Made by a program: the position numbers and the translations under genes. Under the pieces are notes generated by a model. It did no database searches, was not told where the DNA came from, and saw nothing but the letters and a program-made list of their open reading frames with translations. 64,000 bases of DNA from Coleofasciculus sp. FACHB-1120 (GTDB taxonomy: Bacteria > Cyanobacteriota > Cyanobacteriia > Cyanobacteriales > FACHB-T130): assembly GCF_014698845.1 (NCBI RefSeq), contig NZ_JACJTV010000026.1, positions 19,054 through 83,053 on the forward strand, in the 5' to 3' direction. Positions 17,800 through 26,671 of the stretch are shown piece by piece (position 1 is the first letter of the stretch; each line of letters opens with the position of its first letter).

Positions 17800-19242
17800 C
17801 TAATGGCTCAAAGCTTGGAATTGCTCGGAATTGATGCGCCCCGATTCGTACAGCGTTTCGGCAACTTCCCCCATTCTCAGGACAGAATGACCCCGATAGC
17901 CGTTTTCCTGAAGCCGATCTTTGACTCCTTTTTCATGGTCGATCAACACCACGATATCTTCGACATTTAATCCAGCATCTTTGAGTTTCGTTGCCCCCTT
18001 CATAGCGCTATTGCCGCTGATGAGAATATCATCGACAACGACAATGGTTTCTCCCGGCTGGAAATGACCCTCAATGACTCGTTGGGTGCCGTGAGATTTT
18101 ACCTCCTTGCGCGGGAAAATCATCGGGCGGTCTAGGCGCAGCGCTAACCCTGTAGCGGTGGGCAAGGAACCGTAAGGGATTCCGGCTATTCGGTCAAAAT
18201 GCAAATGTTTGAGAATCTCGGCGTAAGCACTCAAGATTTGATGGAAGATTTGCGGTTGGGAAATGATGACGCGCAGGTCGATGTAATAGGGGAAAATCTC
18301 TCCAGAGGCTTGCACGCGATCGCCAAACATAATGCAACCCAGGTCGTAAAGTTGCAAAATCAAATCTCGGTTGGGAGAATGTTGCAAGAAGCAGACATCC
18401 GGAAGCCACAAGTCACAGGTGGGGCTTTCCTGCACAATTCTGAAACGTTCTTCATTAACACTGTCGCGTAAGGCTTGGACAGCCTCAGCGGGGTGTTCGG
18501 TGGTTAATAAATCTGGGGGGACTGGCAGGAGTAGCCCTTCTCCATAGCTGTTTAAGCCAGCCGCTAGAATTTCACTTAAGTTTTGGTTTTCTGACCATCC
18601 CTGCACGAATATGAGGCGTTCTGGTGCGATATTGCGGATGCGAGTCAGAGTTTCCGGCATTGCAGCGCCTACTTCTAGCCCTAGTTGTTCTTGGGTGCCC
18701 CAAGTTTGCGCTTCTTTTATCAAATGCATGTAAAAGGGTAGCCCGGTGCCTGGATATTCTTGCAACACGGCGGCTGATGGGTTGTCAGTGGTACATAGCA
18801 CAAAGACTGCTTTGCTCGGATAGACCAAAAAGGGAGCCGCTAAGTCAAGTCCTGGATAAGGACTCAAGGTGACAGCATCCACCTTCCAGTCTTCAAAGAC
18901 GGTTTGGGCAAAAACGGTGCTGGTGTTGAGGTCGCCGTGCTTAGCGTCTAAAATCACTGGAATATCGGCGGGGATAGCGGCTAGGGTTTGCTGAAGGAGT
19001 TCTAAACCTGTTGCCCCCAGTGCTTGATAAAAGCCAAGCGTGAGTTTGTAGGCGCAGACTAAATCGGCGGTTTGGGCGATCGCAAATTGTAGGCGATCGC
19101 CGATGAGAGTGCGATCGCCCGCAGGGAGAATGGCACTAGCCCCATTGCGCTTTTCTAGATTCTCTATATCCGGGTCGAGGCTTGCGTACAGTAAGCTTTG
19201 ATTGCGCTCGATTGCTTTAAGTAGCTTATCGAAGAAGTTCAT
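17800..19242 (-). CDS. pyrF/pyrE: Bifunctional orotidine-5'-phosphate decarboxylase / orotate phosphoribosyltransferase
   Basis: The 480-residue fusion carries the last two steps of UMP synthesis. The N-terminal half is the PyrF barrel (LYASLDPDIENL, ILDAKHGDLNTS with the catalytic Lys/Asp motif, IFVQGWSENQNL). The C-terminal half is PyrE, with the PRPP-binding loop TIVVVDDILISGNSAMKG. The fused PyrF-PyrE order is found in many cyanobacteria. The start MNFFDKLLKAIERN is the family N-terminus. Cytoplasmic enzyme; no attenuator is evident upstream. Confidence 0.93.
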   Translation of the reverse strand: MNFFDKLLKAIERNQSLLYASLDPDIENLEKRNGASAILPAGDRTLIGDRLQFAIAQTADLVCAYKLTLGFYQALGATGLELLQQTLAAIPADIPVILDAKHGDLNTSTVFAQTVFEDWKVDAVTLSPYPGLDLAAPFLVYPSKAVFVLCTTDNPSAAVLQEYPGTGLPFYMHLIKEAQTWGTQEQLGLEVGAAMPETLTRIRNIAPERLIFVQGWSENQNLSEILAAGLNSYGEGLLLPVPPDLLTTEHPAEAVQALRDSVNEERFRIVQESPTCDLWLPDVCFLQHSPNRDLILQLYDLGCIMFGDRVQASGEIFPYYIDLRVIISQPQIFHQILSAYAEILKHLHFDRIAGIPYGSLPTATGLALRLDRPMIFPRKEVKSHGTQRVIEGHFQPGETIVVVDDILISGNSAMKGATKLKDAGLNVEDIVVLIDHEKGVKDRLQENGYRGHSVLRMGEVAETLYESGRINSEQFQALSH

Positions 19243-19329
19243 AGGTGTTTTTTTTAGAGGCGATTGCTACCGATGAGAAGGAGAGCGCGACAGGTGGCTA
19301 TAAAACTTAGGCACTTTCGTCTGCTTGCC

Positions 19330-19839
19330 TTAGCTAAGGTTCATATATATTCTTGCTACTGTATCTGGATCGTCGTTACCAGTAGTATAGTCCACTTCAA
19401 ATCCGTGTTTTCTATACCATTCAAGCAGCTTAGGGTTATTATCACTATCCCTCTTAACGACCTTTCCGAAAATAAGTTTTATACCCTTCTTGGAAGCGTG
19501 TTTAATTACGAACTGTAGAAGATAAGAACCTAATCCTCTTTTGCGGTAGTTTTTTTTCTTACTTCGATTCAAGACTATTTTTAGAAAAACATCCCAAAAG
19601 TTTTGGGGAATGTGAATAACTTCATCGTAGATATTAAGGTCTGCTAATAATAGTTTATCCGGCGGGTACCGGACACAGTTAGCTTCGCCCACCTTTATCC
19701 CTCGATGTTTTAACCTCACGTAAATGCACTTATCATCATCCATTTCTAGGCACAACTCATATTTTCGACCTTTGTTATCCGAGAAGATAAATTTCTCCGG
19801 CTGTTCAGATATTAAATCGCTTTTCTCTTGAAATGACAT
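19330..19839 (-). CDS. GNAT-like N-acetyltransferase
   Basis: The 169-residue protein has the GNAT core. KKKNYRKRGLGSYLLQFVIKHA contains the acetyl-CoA-binding R-x-x-G-x-G/A loop, and LLEWYRKHGFEVDY is the typical motif B with an aromatic residue. The N-terminal 90 residues are a less conserved mixed region with many charges. The substrate (protein N-terminus, lysine, small amine) cannot be inferred. It is separated from the downstream pyrF/pyrE gene by about 90 bp on the same strand. Confidence 0.75.
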   Translation of the reverse strand: MSFQEKSDLISEQPEKFIFSDNKGRKYELCLEMDDDKCIYVRLKHRGIKVGEANCVRYPPDKLLLADLNIYDEVIHIPQNFWDVFLKIVLNRSKKKNYRKRGLGSYLLQFVIKHASKKGIKLIFGKVVKRDSDNNPKLLEWYRKHGFEVDYTTGNDDPDTVARIYMNLS

Positions 19840-19947
19840 CTTTGCAGTATTTTCATTTGTACGACAGATTTATTCTAGTATTTTGCTTGGAAATTGCATA
19901 AAATCAGATGAGCAATGCCCATCCTCCAACTAAGTTTCAATGTATTC

Positions 19948-19997
19948 AGTCCGTTTTAACGGACTTTAGTTATTAGCCAGGAGTTTAAACTCCTGGC
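19948..19997. repeat. Double-palindrome dispersed repeat
   Basis: Two adjacent hairpins lie here: AGTCCGTT-TT-AACGGACT at 19948-19965 and the 22-bp perfect palindrome GCCAGGAGTTTAAACTCCTGGC at 19976-19997. This is the style of REP-like repeats scattered in filamentous cyanobacteria. It sits in the gap between two leftward genes, right after the TPR gene's stop, and may also terminate its transcript. Confidence 0.75.
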
Positions 19998-20004
19998 GGG
20001 CTGA

Positions 20005-21876
20005 CTACATCGATTCCTTATATCTTTCTAAAATTTGGGGAATATAATCGTAGCCATCAACACCGATAAGGGCGATGATTTGTGGGCGCGATTGTTGCAA
20101 TTTTTTCTGGAACGCTTCTGCTCCCATTTGTCCTTGCAAGATGGTGAGTAAGCCTGCGGTTTTCCGCCACTCTTCCGCAGCAATCTGCTCTAGGAGATAC
20201 ATTCCCAGGCTACCTGTAAGGATTGTTTTATCGATGTTTTGCAGACTATAGTGGGCTTCGGATAAGTAAGCTAAGTTTCGCCCTTGCAGGTATAAATCGC
20301 CGGAAAATTGGGCGGCTTGTAAGCCGGATTCCAGGTATTTAATCGCTTCTTGGGGTTGTTCTACTATCAACAAGGCAATGCCCAAACTACTGCAACAAAG
20401 GGCTTTACTTTGACCGTCGCCTAATCGTTCTGATAACTGCAATCCTTGTTGCAAATAGTTAATGGCTGTCTCGTAAACTTCGGGTTCTACTTGTTCTAAT
20501 TGTTGTGCTTGGAAAACTTCGCTATAGCCGAGATTAGCGAGGGCATTGGCTTCTCCTAATCTGTCTCCCGTTTGACGAGAGAGAATTAAAGCCCGTTGGC
20601 TATAGCTGATGGCTTCGGCATAGTTTTTTTGCGCGACGCAGGTGCGACTGAGGTGATTGAAATTGGCAATTTCACAAGGGCGATCGCCTGCATTTCTGGC
20701 GATTTCTAAGGCTTGTTCGTGAAATGCGATCGCGTCTGCATATCGACCTTGCGCCCGCTGGGAATAGCCCATTAAGGTCAAAATCCGAGCTTTTTCTTGC
20801 GTGCCTTCCACTTGTCGTAGCGGTGCATCTAGATAGTCAAGGGTCGTGCGGAGATTTGCACCGGAAAATGAGGCGAAAATGCCCCCGTAGAGGGGGAAAT
20901 ATTGCCGCTGGGAAAAGGTTCTGAGGATTTGTAGGGTAATTTGAAAACAGCCATTCACTAAGCGATCGCGCGAACTAGAATTGAGAATCGTCGCCTGATT
21001 CAAGCCATTCGCTAACTGCGACCAAATAACGGCAAAAGTCAGAAAAGTGGAAATCGACAGCTTCGCGCCCACTTTGGAGTCGTAAACCAGCTTGTCGAAC
21101 CAGTTCACCAACCCCCGCTGCAAGTATTGCAAAATTACCGTTAATTCAACGAAGGAAATCAAGTCAGGCGGTTGTTTGCCTACGAATTCGATTAATGATT
21201 CGTTGAGGGAAATCGTGTGGAATAATGCCTGAGGATAGGGGCTATTGACTTGTTTTTCCCAAACTGCCCAAGGGCCACTTTGCGCCGATGTGCCTTCAAA
21301 TCCTAAGGAGCGATTTTGGTCGTAGATCCAGCTTACCAGGTGGCCTTCCAAGCGTTGCCAAGATTCCAAGCCACGGACAAGACCTTCAGCAAGTTGCTGC
21401 ACATCTCGATCTTGTTCAGGATGGGTAATTTCTGGCGCTTGTTGCTTTAGTGCAGATGCCAACTGCGATAAGTTCAAAGGTTGCGCTAAATTGGGGTCGA
21501 TCACCCGTAATAAAGCTGCTAGCTTATCGTCTGATGGGGAAGCGATAATTTGTTGAACAGCGGTAGCGATCGCATCCGTCGCCCGATTCTTTTCCTGCGC
21601 CCGTTCCCATTCTCCCCGAATCGTTTGCATCGCCCTCAAGGTACGAGTCGCTTTGGCAAGCTTCATTTCATCCTTTTGCGTGTCCACCTGTTGCTGGGTA
21701 GCGCTTAAGGTTTCTTCCAAAACTCGCTCGAAAATTTCGCCCGTACCCGGAGTCACATCCTTGACGAGCATTTTGTACACCTGTTCTTTCGAGCGAATCT
21801 GCCCTTTGAGGGTGGTTTGTACAATTTGGTCGATTAATTGTAGATAGCGATCGCGCAAAGGCAGAGAGTCTGTCAT
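20005..21876 (-). CDS. TPR-repeat protein
   Basis: The 623-residue cytoplasmic protein has two parts. The first ~330 residues form a helical domain (RDRYLQLIDQIVQTTLKGQIRSKEQVYKM-type opening) that recurs in cyanobacterial TPR proteins and has no assigned function. The second half has five or so tetratricopeptide units, for example YADAIAFHEQALEIARN, YAEAISYSQRALILSRQ and AINYLQQGLQLSERLGD, which form a protein-binding solenoid. No catalytic domain is present, so a scaffold or sensor role is likely. In this genome TPR and WD40 proteins accompany CHAT modules, but no direct partner is adjacent. Confidence 0.85.
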   Translation of the reverse strand: MTDSLPLRDRYLQLIDQIVQTTLKGQIRSKEQVYKMLVKDVTPGTGEIFERVLEETLSATQQQVDTQKDEMKLAKATRTLRAMQTIRGEWERAQEKNRATDAIATAVQQIIASPSDDKLAALLRVIDPNLAQPLNLSQLASALKQQAPEITHPEQDRDVQQLAEGLVRGLESWQRLEGHLVSWIYDQNRSLGFEGTSAQSGPWAVWEKQVNSPYPQALFHTISLNESLIEFVGKQPPDLISFVELTVILQYLQRGLVNWFDKLVYDSKVGAKLSISTFLTFAVIWSQLANGLNQATILNSSSRDRLVNGCFQITLQILRTFSQRQYFPLYGGIFASFSGANLRTTLDYLDAPLRQVEGTQEKARILTLMGYSQRAQGRYADAIAFHEQALEIARNAGDRPCEIANFNHLSRTCVAQKNYAEAISYSQRALILSRQTGDRLGEANALANLGYSEVFQAQQLEQVEPEVYETAINYLQQGLQLSERLGDGQSKALCCSSLGIALLIVEQPQEAIKYLESGLQAAQFSGDLYLQGRNLAYLSEAHYSLQNIDKTILTGSLGMYLLEQIAAEEWRKTAGLLTILQGQMGAEAFQKKLQQSRPQIIALIGVDGYDYIPQILERYKESM

Positions 21877-22074
21877 GGGGAGTGGTTAAGTGGAATTGTA
21901 GGCAATACTGTTCGGTTCGCTTCTCCCCTGTTTTGCTCCCGCTTCCCTTGCAGGGAGGGGGTTAGACTTACCTTTCCTTTTTTAAGAGGGGAGAAAATAA
22001 CTTATTTACTTTGCAGTGTACTGAATAATTTACTGAGTTCGCATACTACAAAGTGTGGAGAAACACTAACGCTG

Positions 22075-22956
22075 ATGTTTGCCGATTTTCTACCCTCCCA
22101 AGTTCAGCAGTTGCGCGAGTCCGCATCCATCGCCCTTGCTCAAAAAATTGAACGTCAGGCGATTAAAACTCCTCTCTCGCCACAACCGATAGCTACAGCT
22201 TACGTCCATCAGGGGAACGGTGGCACCCCAATTCTGTTACTACCCGGTTTTGATAGTTCGGTGCTAGAGTTCCGCTGCTTGCTACCACTACTCGCCGCCC
22301 AAAATGAAACGTGGACGGTAGATTTGTTGGGATTTGGCTTTACAGATCGAGTGCAGGGAATTTTGTATAACCCCGACGCCATCAAGACACACCTGTATTA
22401 CTTCTGGAAAACTTACATCCAAGTGCCAGTTATGTTGGTAGGCGCTTCGATGGGAGGTGCAGCAGCAATTGACTTCACCCTCACTTACCCGCACGCTGTC
22501 AAAAAGCTGGTGTTAATTGACAGTGTAGGTTTCAGCGGTAGCTTCCCGCTTGCCTCCTATCTCTTTCCTCCCTTAGACTTTCTGGCAGTCGAATATTGGC
22601 GTCAGCGCAAACTCCAAGCGCTGTTATGGGGCAGCACTTTTGGCAACTTGGAACCGACTGCAATTGAGGCGATTCGGTGTGCGGCGCTGCACATGGAAAT
22701 GCCCGGTTGGCACGAAGCAATCATCGCGTTTATGAAAAGTGGCGGTTACTGGAATTTAGCGGGTAGAATTCCGCAAATCGATAAGCGGACGCTGATTCTG
22801 TGGGGAGAGGCGGATGATATGTTGGGTACGGATGATGCCGAGAGGTTTAAGAGAGCGATCGCTCATTCTCAACTAATTTGGATCGAGAATTGCGGGCACG
22901 TTCCTCAATTTGAACAGCCAGAGATTACCGCTAAGCATATTTTGGCTTTTAGGTGA
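22075..22956 (+). CDS. Alpha/beta hydrolase, copy 1
   Basis: The 293-residue alpha/beta hydrolase has an oxyanion-region motif LLLPGFDSS, nucleophile elbow GASMGG, acid residue region LILWGEADDMLG and catalytic His in ENCGHVPQFEQP. Its closest relative in this window is the 293-residue hydrolase at 54485..55366, which shares the same length and long identical stretches. The paralogue has LLLHGFDSS where this one has LLLPGF, so the HG dipeptide of the oxyanion motif is altered here. The substrate is unknown; related proteins act on esters or C-C bonds. Confidence 0.85.
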   Translation: MFADFLPSQVQQLRESASIALAQKIERQAIKTPLSPQPIATAYVHQGNGGTPILLLPGFDSSVLEFRCLLPLLAAQNETWTVDLLGFGFTDRVQGILYNPDAIKTHLYYFWKTYIQVPVMLVGASMGGAAAIDFTLTYPHAVKKLVLIDSVGFSGSFPLASYLFPPLDFLAVEYWRQRKLQALLWGSTFGNLEPTAIEAIRCAALHMEMPGWHEAIIAFMKSGGYWNLAGRIPQIDKRTLILWGEADDMLGTDDAERFKRAIAHSQLIWIENCGHVPQFEQPEITAKHILAFR

Positions 22957-23017
22957 TTTTAGGATTTATTTTTAACGCAAAGGTACGCAAAGGAGTTTTA
23001 AGGGTAGCGTTAAAGCT

Positions 23018-23872
23018 ATGAATCAGGATTCTCTCGCTCATCGATGGGTAGTCAGTGCAGAAGCAGCGAAGGAATTAATTGAGCTGGATGCGACGATTTT
23101 AGATGTTCGCAATCCAGTTGCCTGGTTGCTTGGGCATATTTCTGGCGCTGTTCATGTCACTTGGCAGCAATTCTCGCAACAACAATCACCAAATAAGGGA
23201 AAGTTGATTGAGAATCCAGAAATTTTGGAAGAAAAACTTCGCGCTGTCGGCATTTGTAACAATAAACCTGTCGTTGTTGTTGGCAATCCAGCGCACAATT
23301 TTGGTGAAGAAGGGCGCATTGTTTGGATGTTACGCACTCTAGGACATTCACAAGCCGTCTTTGTCGATGGGGGACATTCAGCGCTTGTTAAAGCAGGTGT
23401 CCCGATTGTGTGGGGAGTGACTCAACCCAAACCTGGCAATTTTGTTGTGCAACGAACTTCCTTATGGGAAATTCAGCGCGATGAACTCAAAGCCAATCTT
23501 TCCGCTAAAGAAATATCCCAAGATTTCATTGTCATTGATACCCGCGAAGCAAGGGAATATGCAGGAACTCCCGCTTACGGCGAACAGCGGGGAGGACATC
23601 TCCCTGGTGCGGTGCATTTCTACTTCCAAGATTTGAAAGATGCTAAGGGGAATTTGCTGCCTCGTGACCAGATTATTGATAAGTTGGAAAGATTAGGAAT
23701 TCAGCATCATACTCCTATTATTACTTATTGTACAGGCGGCATCCGCTCAGCTTTCTTCACGGCTGTACTTGTTGATTTAGGATTTAATAATGTAAAAAAT
23801 TATGCAGGTTCAATGTTAGAGTGGTCAGCTTTGCCAGCCAATCATTATCCTCTAAAATCTGAATCCAAATAG
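23018..23872 (+). CDS. Two-domain rhodanese sulfurtransferase
   Basis: The 284-residue protein has two rhodanese domains. The N-terminal one (LDVRNPVAWLLGHISGAVHV) lacks the active cysteine. The C-terminal one has IDTREAREYAG, GHLPGAVHF and the catalytic loop TYCTGGIRS with Cys238. This is the thiosulfate/3-mercaptopyruvate sulfurtransferase layout, moving a sulfane sulfur to an acceptor through a cysteine persulfide. It follows the alpha/beta hydrolase by about 60 bp on the same strand and may share its transcript. Confidence 0.88.
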   Translation: MNQDSLAHRWVVSAEAAKELIELDATILDVRNPVAWLLGHISGAVHVTWQQFSQQQSPNKGKLIENPEILEEKLRAVGICNNKPVVVVGNPAHNFGEEGRIVWMLRTLGHSQAVFVDGGHSALVKAGVPIVWGVTQPKPGNFVVQRTSLWEIQRDELKANLSAKEISQDFIVIDTREAREYAGTPAYGEQRGGHLPGAVHFYFQDLKDAKGNLLPRDQIIDKLERLGIQHHTPIITYCTGGIRSAFFTAVLVDLGFNNVKNYAGSMLEWSALPANHYPLKSESK

Positions 23873-23888
23873 GAAAAATAAATTAAGA

Positions 23889-24020
23889 GGATGTCTGAAA
23901 AGTCATAATCGAGACGCTTAAACGGTAGAGATCCCCCCCTGCCCCCTTAAAAAGAGGGACTCATGAGTTGATTCTCCCCCCTTCAAAAAGGGGGCAGGGG
24001 GGGATTTCGCCTTGGCGAAT
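23889..24020. repeat. Hairpin repeat related to the 26.3-kb MITE-like element
   Basis: It contains an 18-bp perfect inverted repeat, ATCCCCCCCTGCCCCCTT at 23931-23948 with its complement at 23988-24005. It opens with GAGGATGTCTGAAAAGT, which differs by one base from the end of the element at 26292..26500. It lies between the rhodanese gene and the convergent methyltransferase gene. Probably a dispersed non-autonomous repeat; a matching right-hand end is not visible. Confidence 0.65.
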
Positions 24021-24087
24021 CAATTAAGATTCCTATATAAATAATTTAGTTTTGTTTAGAAATAAATTTTAGAATAATAAACAACCT

Positions 24088-24843
24088 TTATTGAGGCATT
24101 TTCAGGGCTTTACCAATGTACATAACTGAAATATTGTTGCTAATTCCTACTTGAAATTTACCTGTTTTTTTGTAGTAAATATAAGCAAGCAAGTTTTTAT
24201 AAATGCTTTCACCAAATATATTAAACCCTTTAATTTCTATACTGCTAAATCCCTGGCTATGCATTAAGGTTGTTAATTCTTGCGGTTTAATAAACTGATT
24301 CCAATCGTGAATACCACGAGGAATCTCCTGTAAAATATTTTCTAGTAGCCAAATCATAATGAATTTGGATAGAAAAGTCTTATTAATTGTGTCAAATAAA
24401 AATAAACCATTTGGCTTTAGAATTCTATGTATTTCAGAAATTGTCTGTCGTAAATCTGCCACATGTTCTAAAACATCAACACAAACGACAATATCAAAGG
24501 TATTGGCACGATAAGGGAGATTTTCAGAATATCCGTGTTGATAGTCAATCTGAAGTCCGCTTAGCGATGCATGATCTTGAGCTTGTTGAATACATTTAGC
24601 AGATTGGTCGATTCCTGAGACTTTTACTCCTCTTTTCGCCATAAATTCGCAGGTAAATCCGCCGCCACATCCAACATCTAAGGCTTGCAATCCTTGCCAA
24701 TTTGAAACATGGCGATCGAAAAAATCAAATCGGGGTTGATTAAGATGATAGAGAGCATAGATTTTCTCGTCTTCCTGCCACCACCTATCGGCACTCAAAT
24801 CATAAAATTTTAAGTCGTTTTTTTTCAAGGATTTGCTTTCCAT
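24088..24843 (-). CDS. UbiG-like class I SAM methyltransferase
   Basis: The 251-residue methyltransferase has motif I ALDVGCGGGFT, acidic motif II VSGIDQS, motif IV FDIVVCVDVLEHV and LKPNGLFLFDTIN. The opening (FYDLSADRWWQEDEKIYALYHLN) and the layout match UbiG-type O-methyltransferases of polyprenyl-quinol rings. Cyanobacteria make plastoquinone, not ubiquinone, so the real substrate may differ. It is monocistronic, with a long upstream gap holding 9-bp tandem repeats. Confidence 0.8.
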   Translation of the reverse strand: MESKSLKKNDLKFYDLSADRWWQEDEKIYALYHLNQPRFDFFDRHVSNWQGLQALDVGCGGGFTCEFMAKRGVKVSGIDQSAKCIQQAQDHASLSGLQIDYQHGYSENLPYRANTFDIVVCVDVLEHVADLRQTISEIHRILKPNGLFLFDTINKTFLSKFIMIWLLENILQEIPRGIHDWNQFIKPQELTTLMHSQGFSSIEIKGFNIFGESIYKNLLAYIYYKKTGKFQVGISNNISVMYIGKALKMPQ

Positions 24844-25196
24844 CCTGTATCTGGGAAGGTTGATAGGACAAACGTATCTAAGGTATCTAAGGTATCTAAG
24901 GTAAGGTATCTAAGGTAATTTTAGTCACTGCTTCAGTGGAAAAATTATGCTGACATTGCGGACTCAATCATTCCACTTCTAGCCTATCGGCATCTAGTAG
25001 GATGCCCTTTATGAAAGGTAGCGATCGCTATCTTCGCCACATCTGAACACAAAAGCTAGCCTATACTGCCCGTAGCCGCGCTTCTCGCTTTGTCTCCAGA
25101 AGCACAAATCTTAAATCTAAAATCAAAAATATTATCACAAGCCTCGTACAATGAAATATTGCTGGGAATATTGCTGGGAATGAAGGAGCTGATTTT
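24844..25196. other. Intergenic region with short tandem repeats upstream of ccmK3
   Basis: The 353 bases hold promoters for the divergent UbiG-like and CcmK genes. Three perfect tandem copies of GTATCTAAG (24874-24900) and a fourth copy after a GTAAG spacer (24906-24914) lie near the methyltransferase start. A 12-bp tandem duplication AATATTGCTGGG (25155-25178) lies just upstream of the ccmK3 ribosome binding site GAAGGAG. Confidence 0.75.
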
Positions 25197-25508
25197 ATGC
25201 CACAGGCAGTGGGAACGATTGAAACGTTAGGGTTCCCAGCTGTACTAGCAGCAGCAGACGCAATGGTTAAAGCTGGTGCAGTCACGCTGGTTCATTATGC
25301 ACTTGTAGAAAAAGGGAACTTTATGGTTTCCGTTCGGGGAAAAGTTTCTGAAGTCAACATCGCTGTTGAGGCAGGGATTAAAGCCGCAGAGACAGTCTAC
25401 GGAGGTCAAGTCATCTCCCACTACATCATCCCCAATCCTACTGAAAATGTTGAGACTATTATGCCCATTCATTTTACCGAGAAAGTTGAACAGTTCCGTA
25501 TGTCGTAG
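25197..25508 (+). CDS. ccmK3: Carboxysome shell protein CcmK3-like
   Basis: The 103-residue single BMC-domain protein (MPQAVGTIETLGFPAVLAA..., VSEVNIAVEAGIKAAE) is a beta-carboxysome shell component. It lies directly before a second ccmK gene, the usual satellite ccmK3-ccmK4 locus outside the main ccm operon. Where the usual CcmK has a Gly/Ser-rich pore loop near residue 38, this one reads VEKGNF. That departure is typical of CcmK3, which is known to form mixed hexamers with CcmK4 rather than its own pores. A good ribosome binding site (AAGGAG) precedes the ATG at 25197. Confidence 0.85.
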   Translation: MPQAVGTIETLGFPAVLAAADAMVKAGAVTLVHYALVEKGNFMVSVRGKVSEVNIAVEAGIKAAETVYGGQVISHYIIPNPTENVETIMPIHFTEKVEQFRMS

Positions 25509-25722
25509 TTGGTTAACAATCGAAACTTAATTTCGGGTGGATATTGCCAGCCATCCCAGAAAGTCTGGAGATTTTGTTTACTCGATTGTTTGGTCTTTTG
25601 TCAAGTCAAAAAGTTGGAAAGTGAAGGCAAGGGGCATTTCCATCAAAAGGTGCATCGAAAATTCGTACAATTAGTTATTAGCTCCACGTAACTCAATTAA
25701 ATTCAAATTCAGGAGATAGCCA

Positions 25723-26058
25723 ATGCCACAGGCAGTTGGATCGATAGAAACGAAAGGCTTTCCTGCTGTCCTAGCAGCGGCAGATGCAATGGTTAAAGCT
25801 GGAAGAGTTACCCTAGTCGGATATATCCGAGTTGGTAGCGCCCGTTTTAATGTCAATATTCGGGGCGATGTTTCAGAGGTGAAAACTTCAATGGAGGCGG
25901 GAATTGCCGCAGTAGAAAAAGTTTATGGTGGCGTTGTAGAATCCTGGGTGATTATTCCCCGTCCCCATGAAAATGTTGTAAGCGTTCTGCCAATTGGCTT
26001 TACTGAAGAAGTGCAACAGTACCGAGATGCTGTGGAACAGCCGATAGTACGCAGGTAA
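25723..26058 (+). CDS. ccmK4: Carboxysome shell protein CcmK4-like
   Basis: The 111-residue BMC-domain hexamer-forming shell protein has a normal-looking pore region (GYIRVGSARFNVNIRGD) and a longer C-terminal tail than its neighbour. Ribosome binding site CAGGAGA precedes the ATG. It lies 214 bp downstream of ccmK3 and is followed by a strong terminator. CcmK4 tunes metabolite passage through the shell together with CcmK3. Confidence 0.88.
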   Translation: MPQAVGSIETKGFPAVLAAADAMVKAGRVTLVGYIRVGSARFNVNIRGDVSEVKTSMEAGIAAVEKVYGGVVESWVIIPRPHENVVSVLPIGFTEEVQQYRDAVEQPIVRR

Positions 26059-26136
26059 AGAAAGTGCATTTGTGCTGTTAGCATAGCGGCGCTTTCTTGG
26101 CGCACTGAGTGCTGATTTATATCAAAGCTTGTGGTG

Positions 26137-26169
26137 AAACCCGTTTTCTAGTAGAAAACGGGTTTTTTT
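26137..26169 (+). terminator. Rho-independent terminator after ccmK4
   Basis: A 12-bp perfect stem AAACCCGTTTTC / GAAAACGGGTTT with a 5-base loop (TAGTA) is followed by a run of T. It closes the ccmK3-ccmK4 unit. Confidence 0.9.
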
Positions 26170-26291
26170 ATCTGGAAATTCTTAGTTGCGTAGGTTGGGC
26201 GAATCGCTACTCAACCCCAAAGTTGTAGAGGTTCGATGGGCAGAGGGCGAGCGTTACCCATCCTACAGATAATTAAAACGACATATTTAGA

Positions 26292-26500
26292 GGATGTTTG
26301 AAAAGTGCTTTTTCAACCGCTATGGGTTAGAGATCCCCTTTGCATCCCCGCGAAGAGAGCGCATCCCTCTGGCGCATCCGCGCCGCTACACGAACGCTAA
26401 CGCTAAAAAAAAGGGGACTTTGAAGATTTTCCCCTTAAAAAGCAAGGCTAGGAGGGATCTCCAAGATTTCAGCGTCACCTAGAGAACTTTTCAAACATCC
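26292..26500. mobile_element. MITE-like element, 209 bp
   Basis: It is bounded by a 15-bp perfect terminal inverted repeat, GGATGTTTGAAAAGT at 26292-26306 and its complement at 26486-26500. The inside has no credible gene. A second locus at 23889 starts with a near-identical sequence and shares GTAGAGATCCCC / GTTAGAGATCCCC further in. No target-site duplication is obvious. A non-autonomous transposable element is the simplest reading. Confidence 0.6.
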
Positions 26501-26671
26501 CCAAGCTTTGCCAAGAGACGGAAAAATAAGAAATTGTCCTCTGACACCATGATTTCCCTACCAGCCGGAATAGACGATTTTCATACATGGGATAGAGAGC
26601 AGATCCCTCTAAAATCTGAGAACTTAAAAACAACCTAAAGTAAAATTCTCAACCACTGTTTTATAAAAATC

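Noticed and set aside
26294..26482. 62-codon frame inside the 26.3-kb element
   Set aside because: It lies entirely within the MITE-like repeat and begins inside its terminal inverted repeat; composition is not protein-like.
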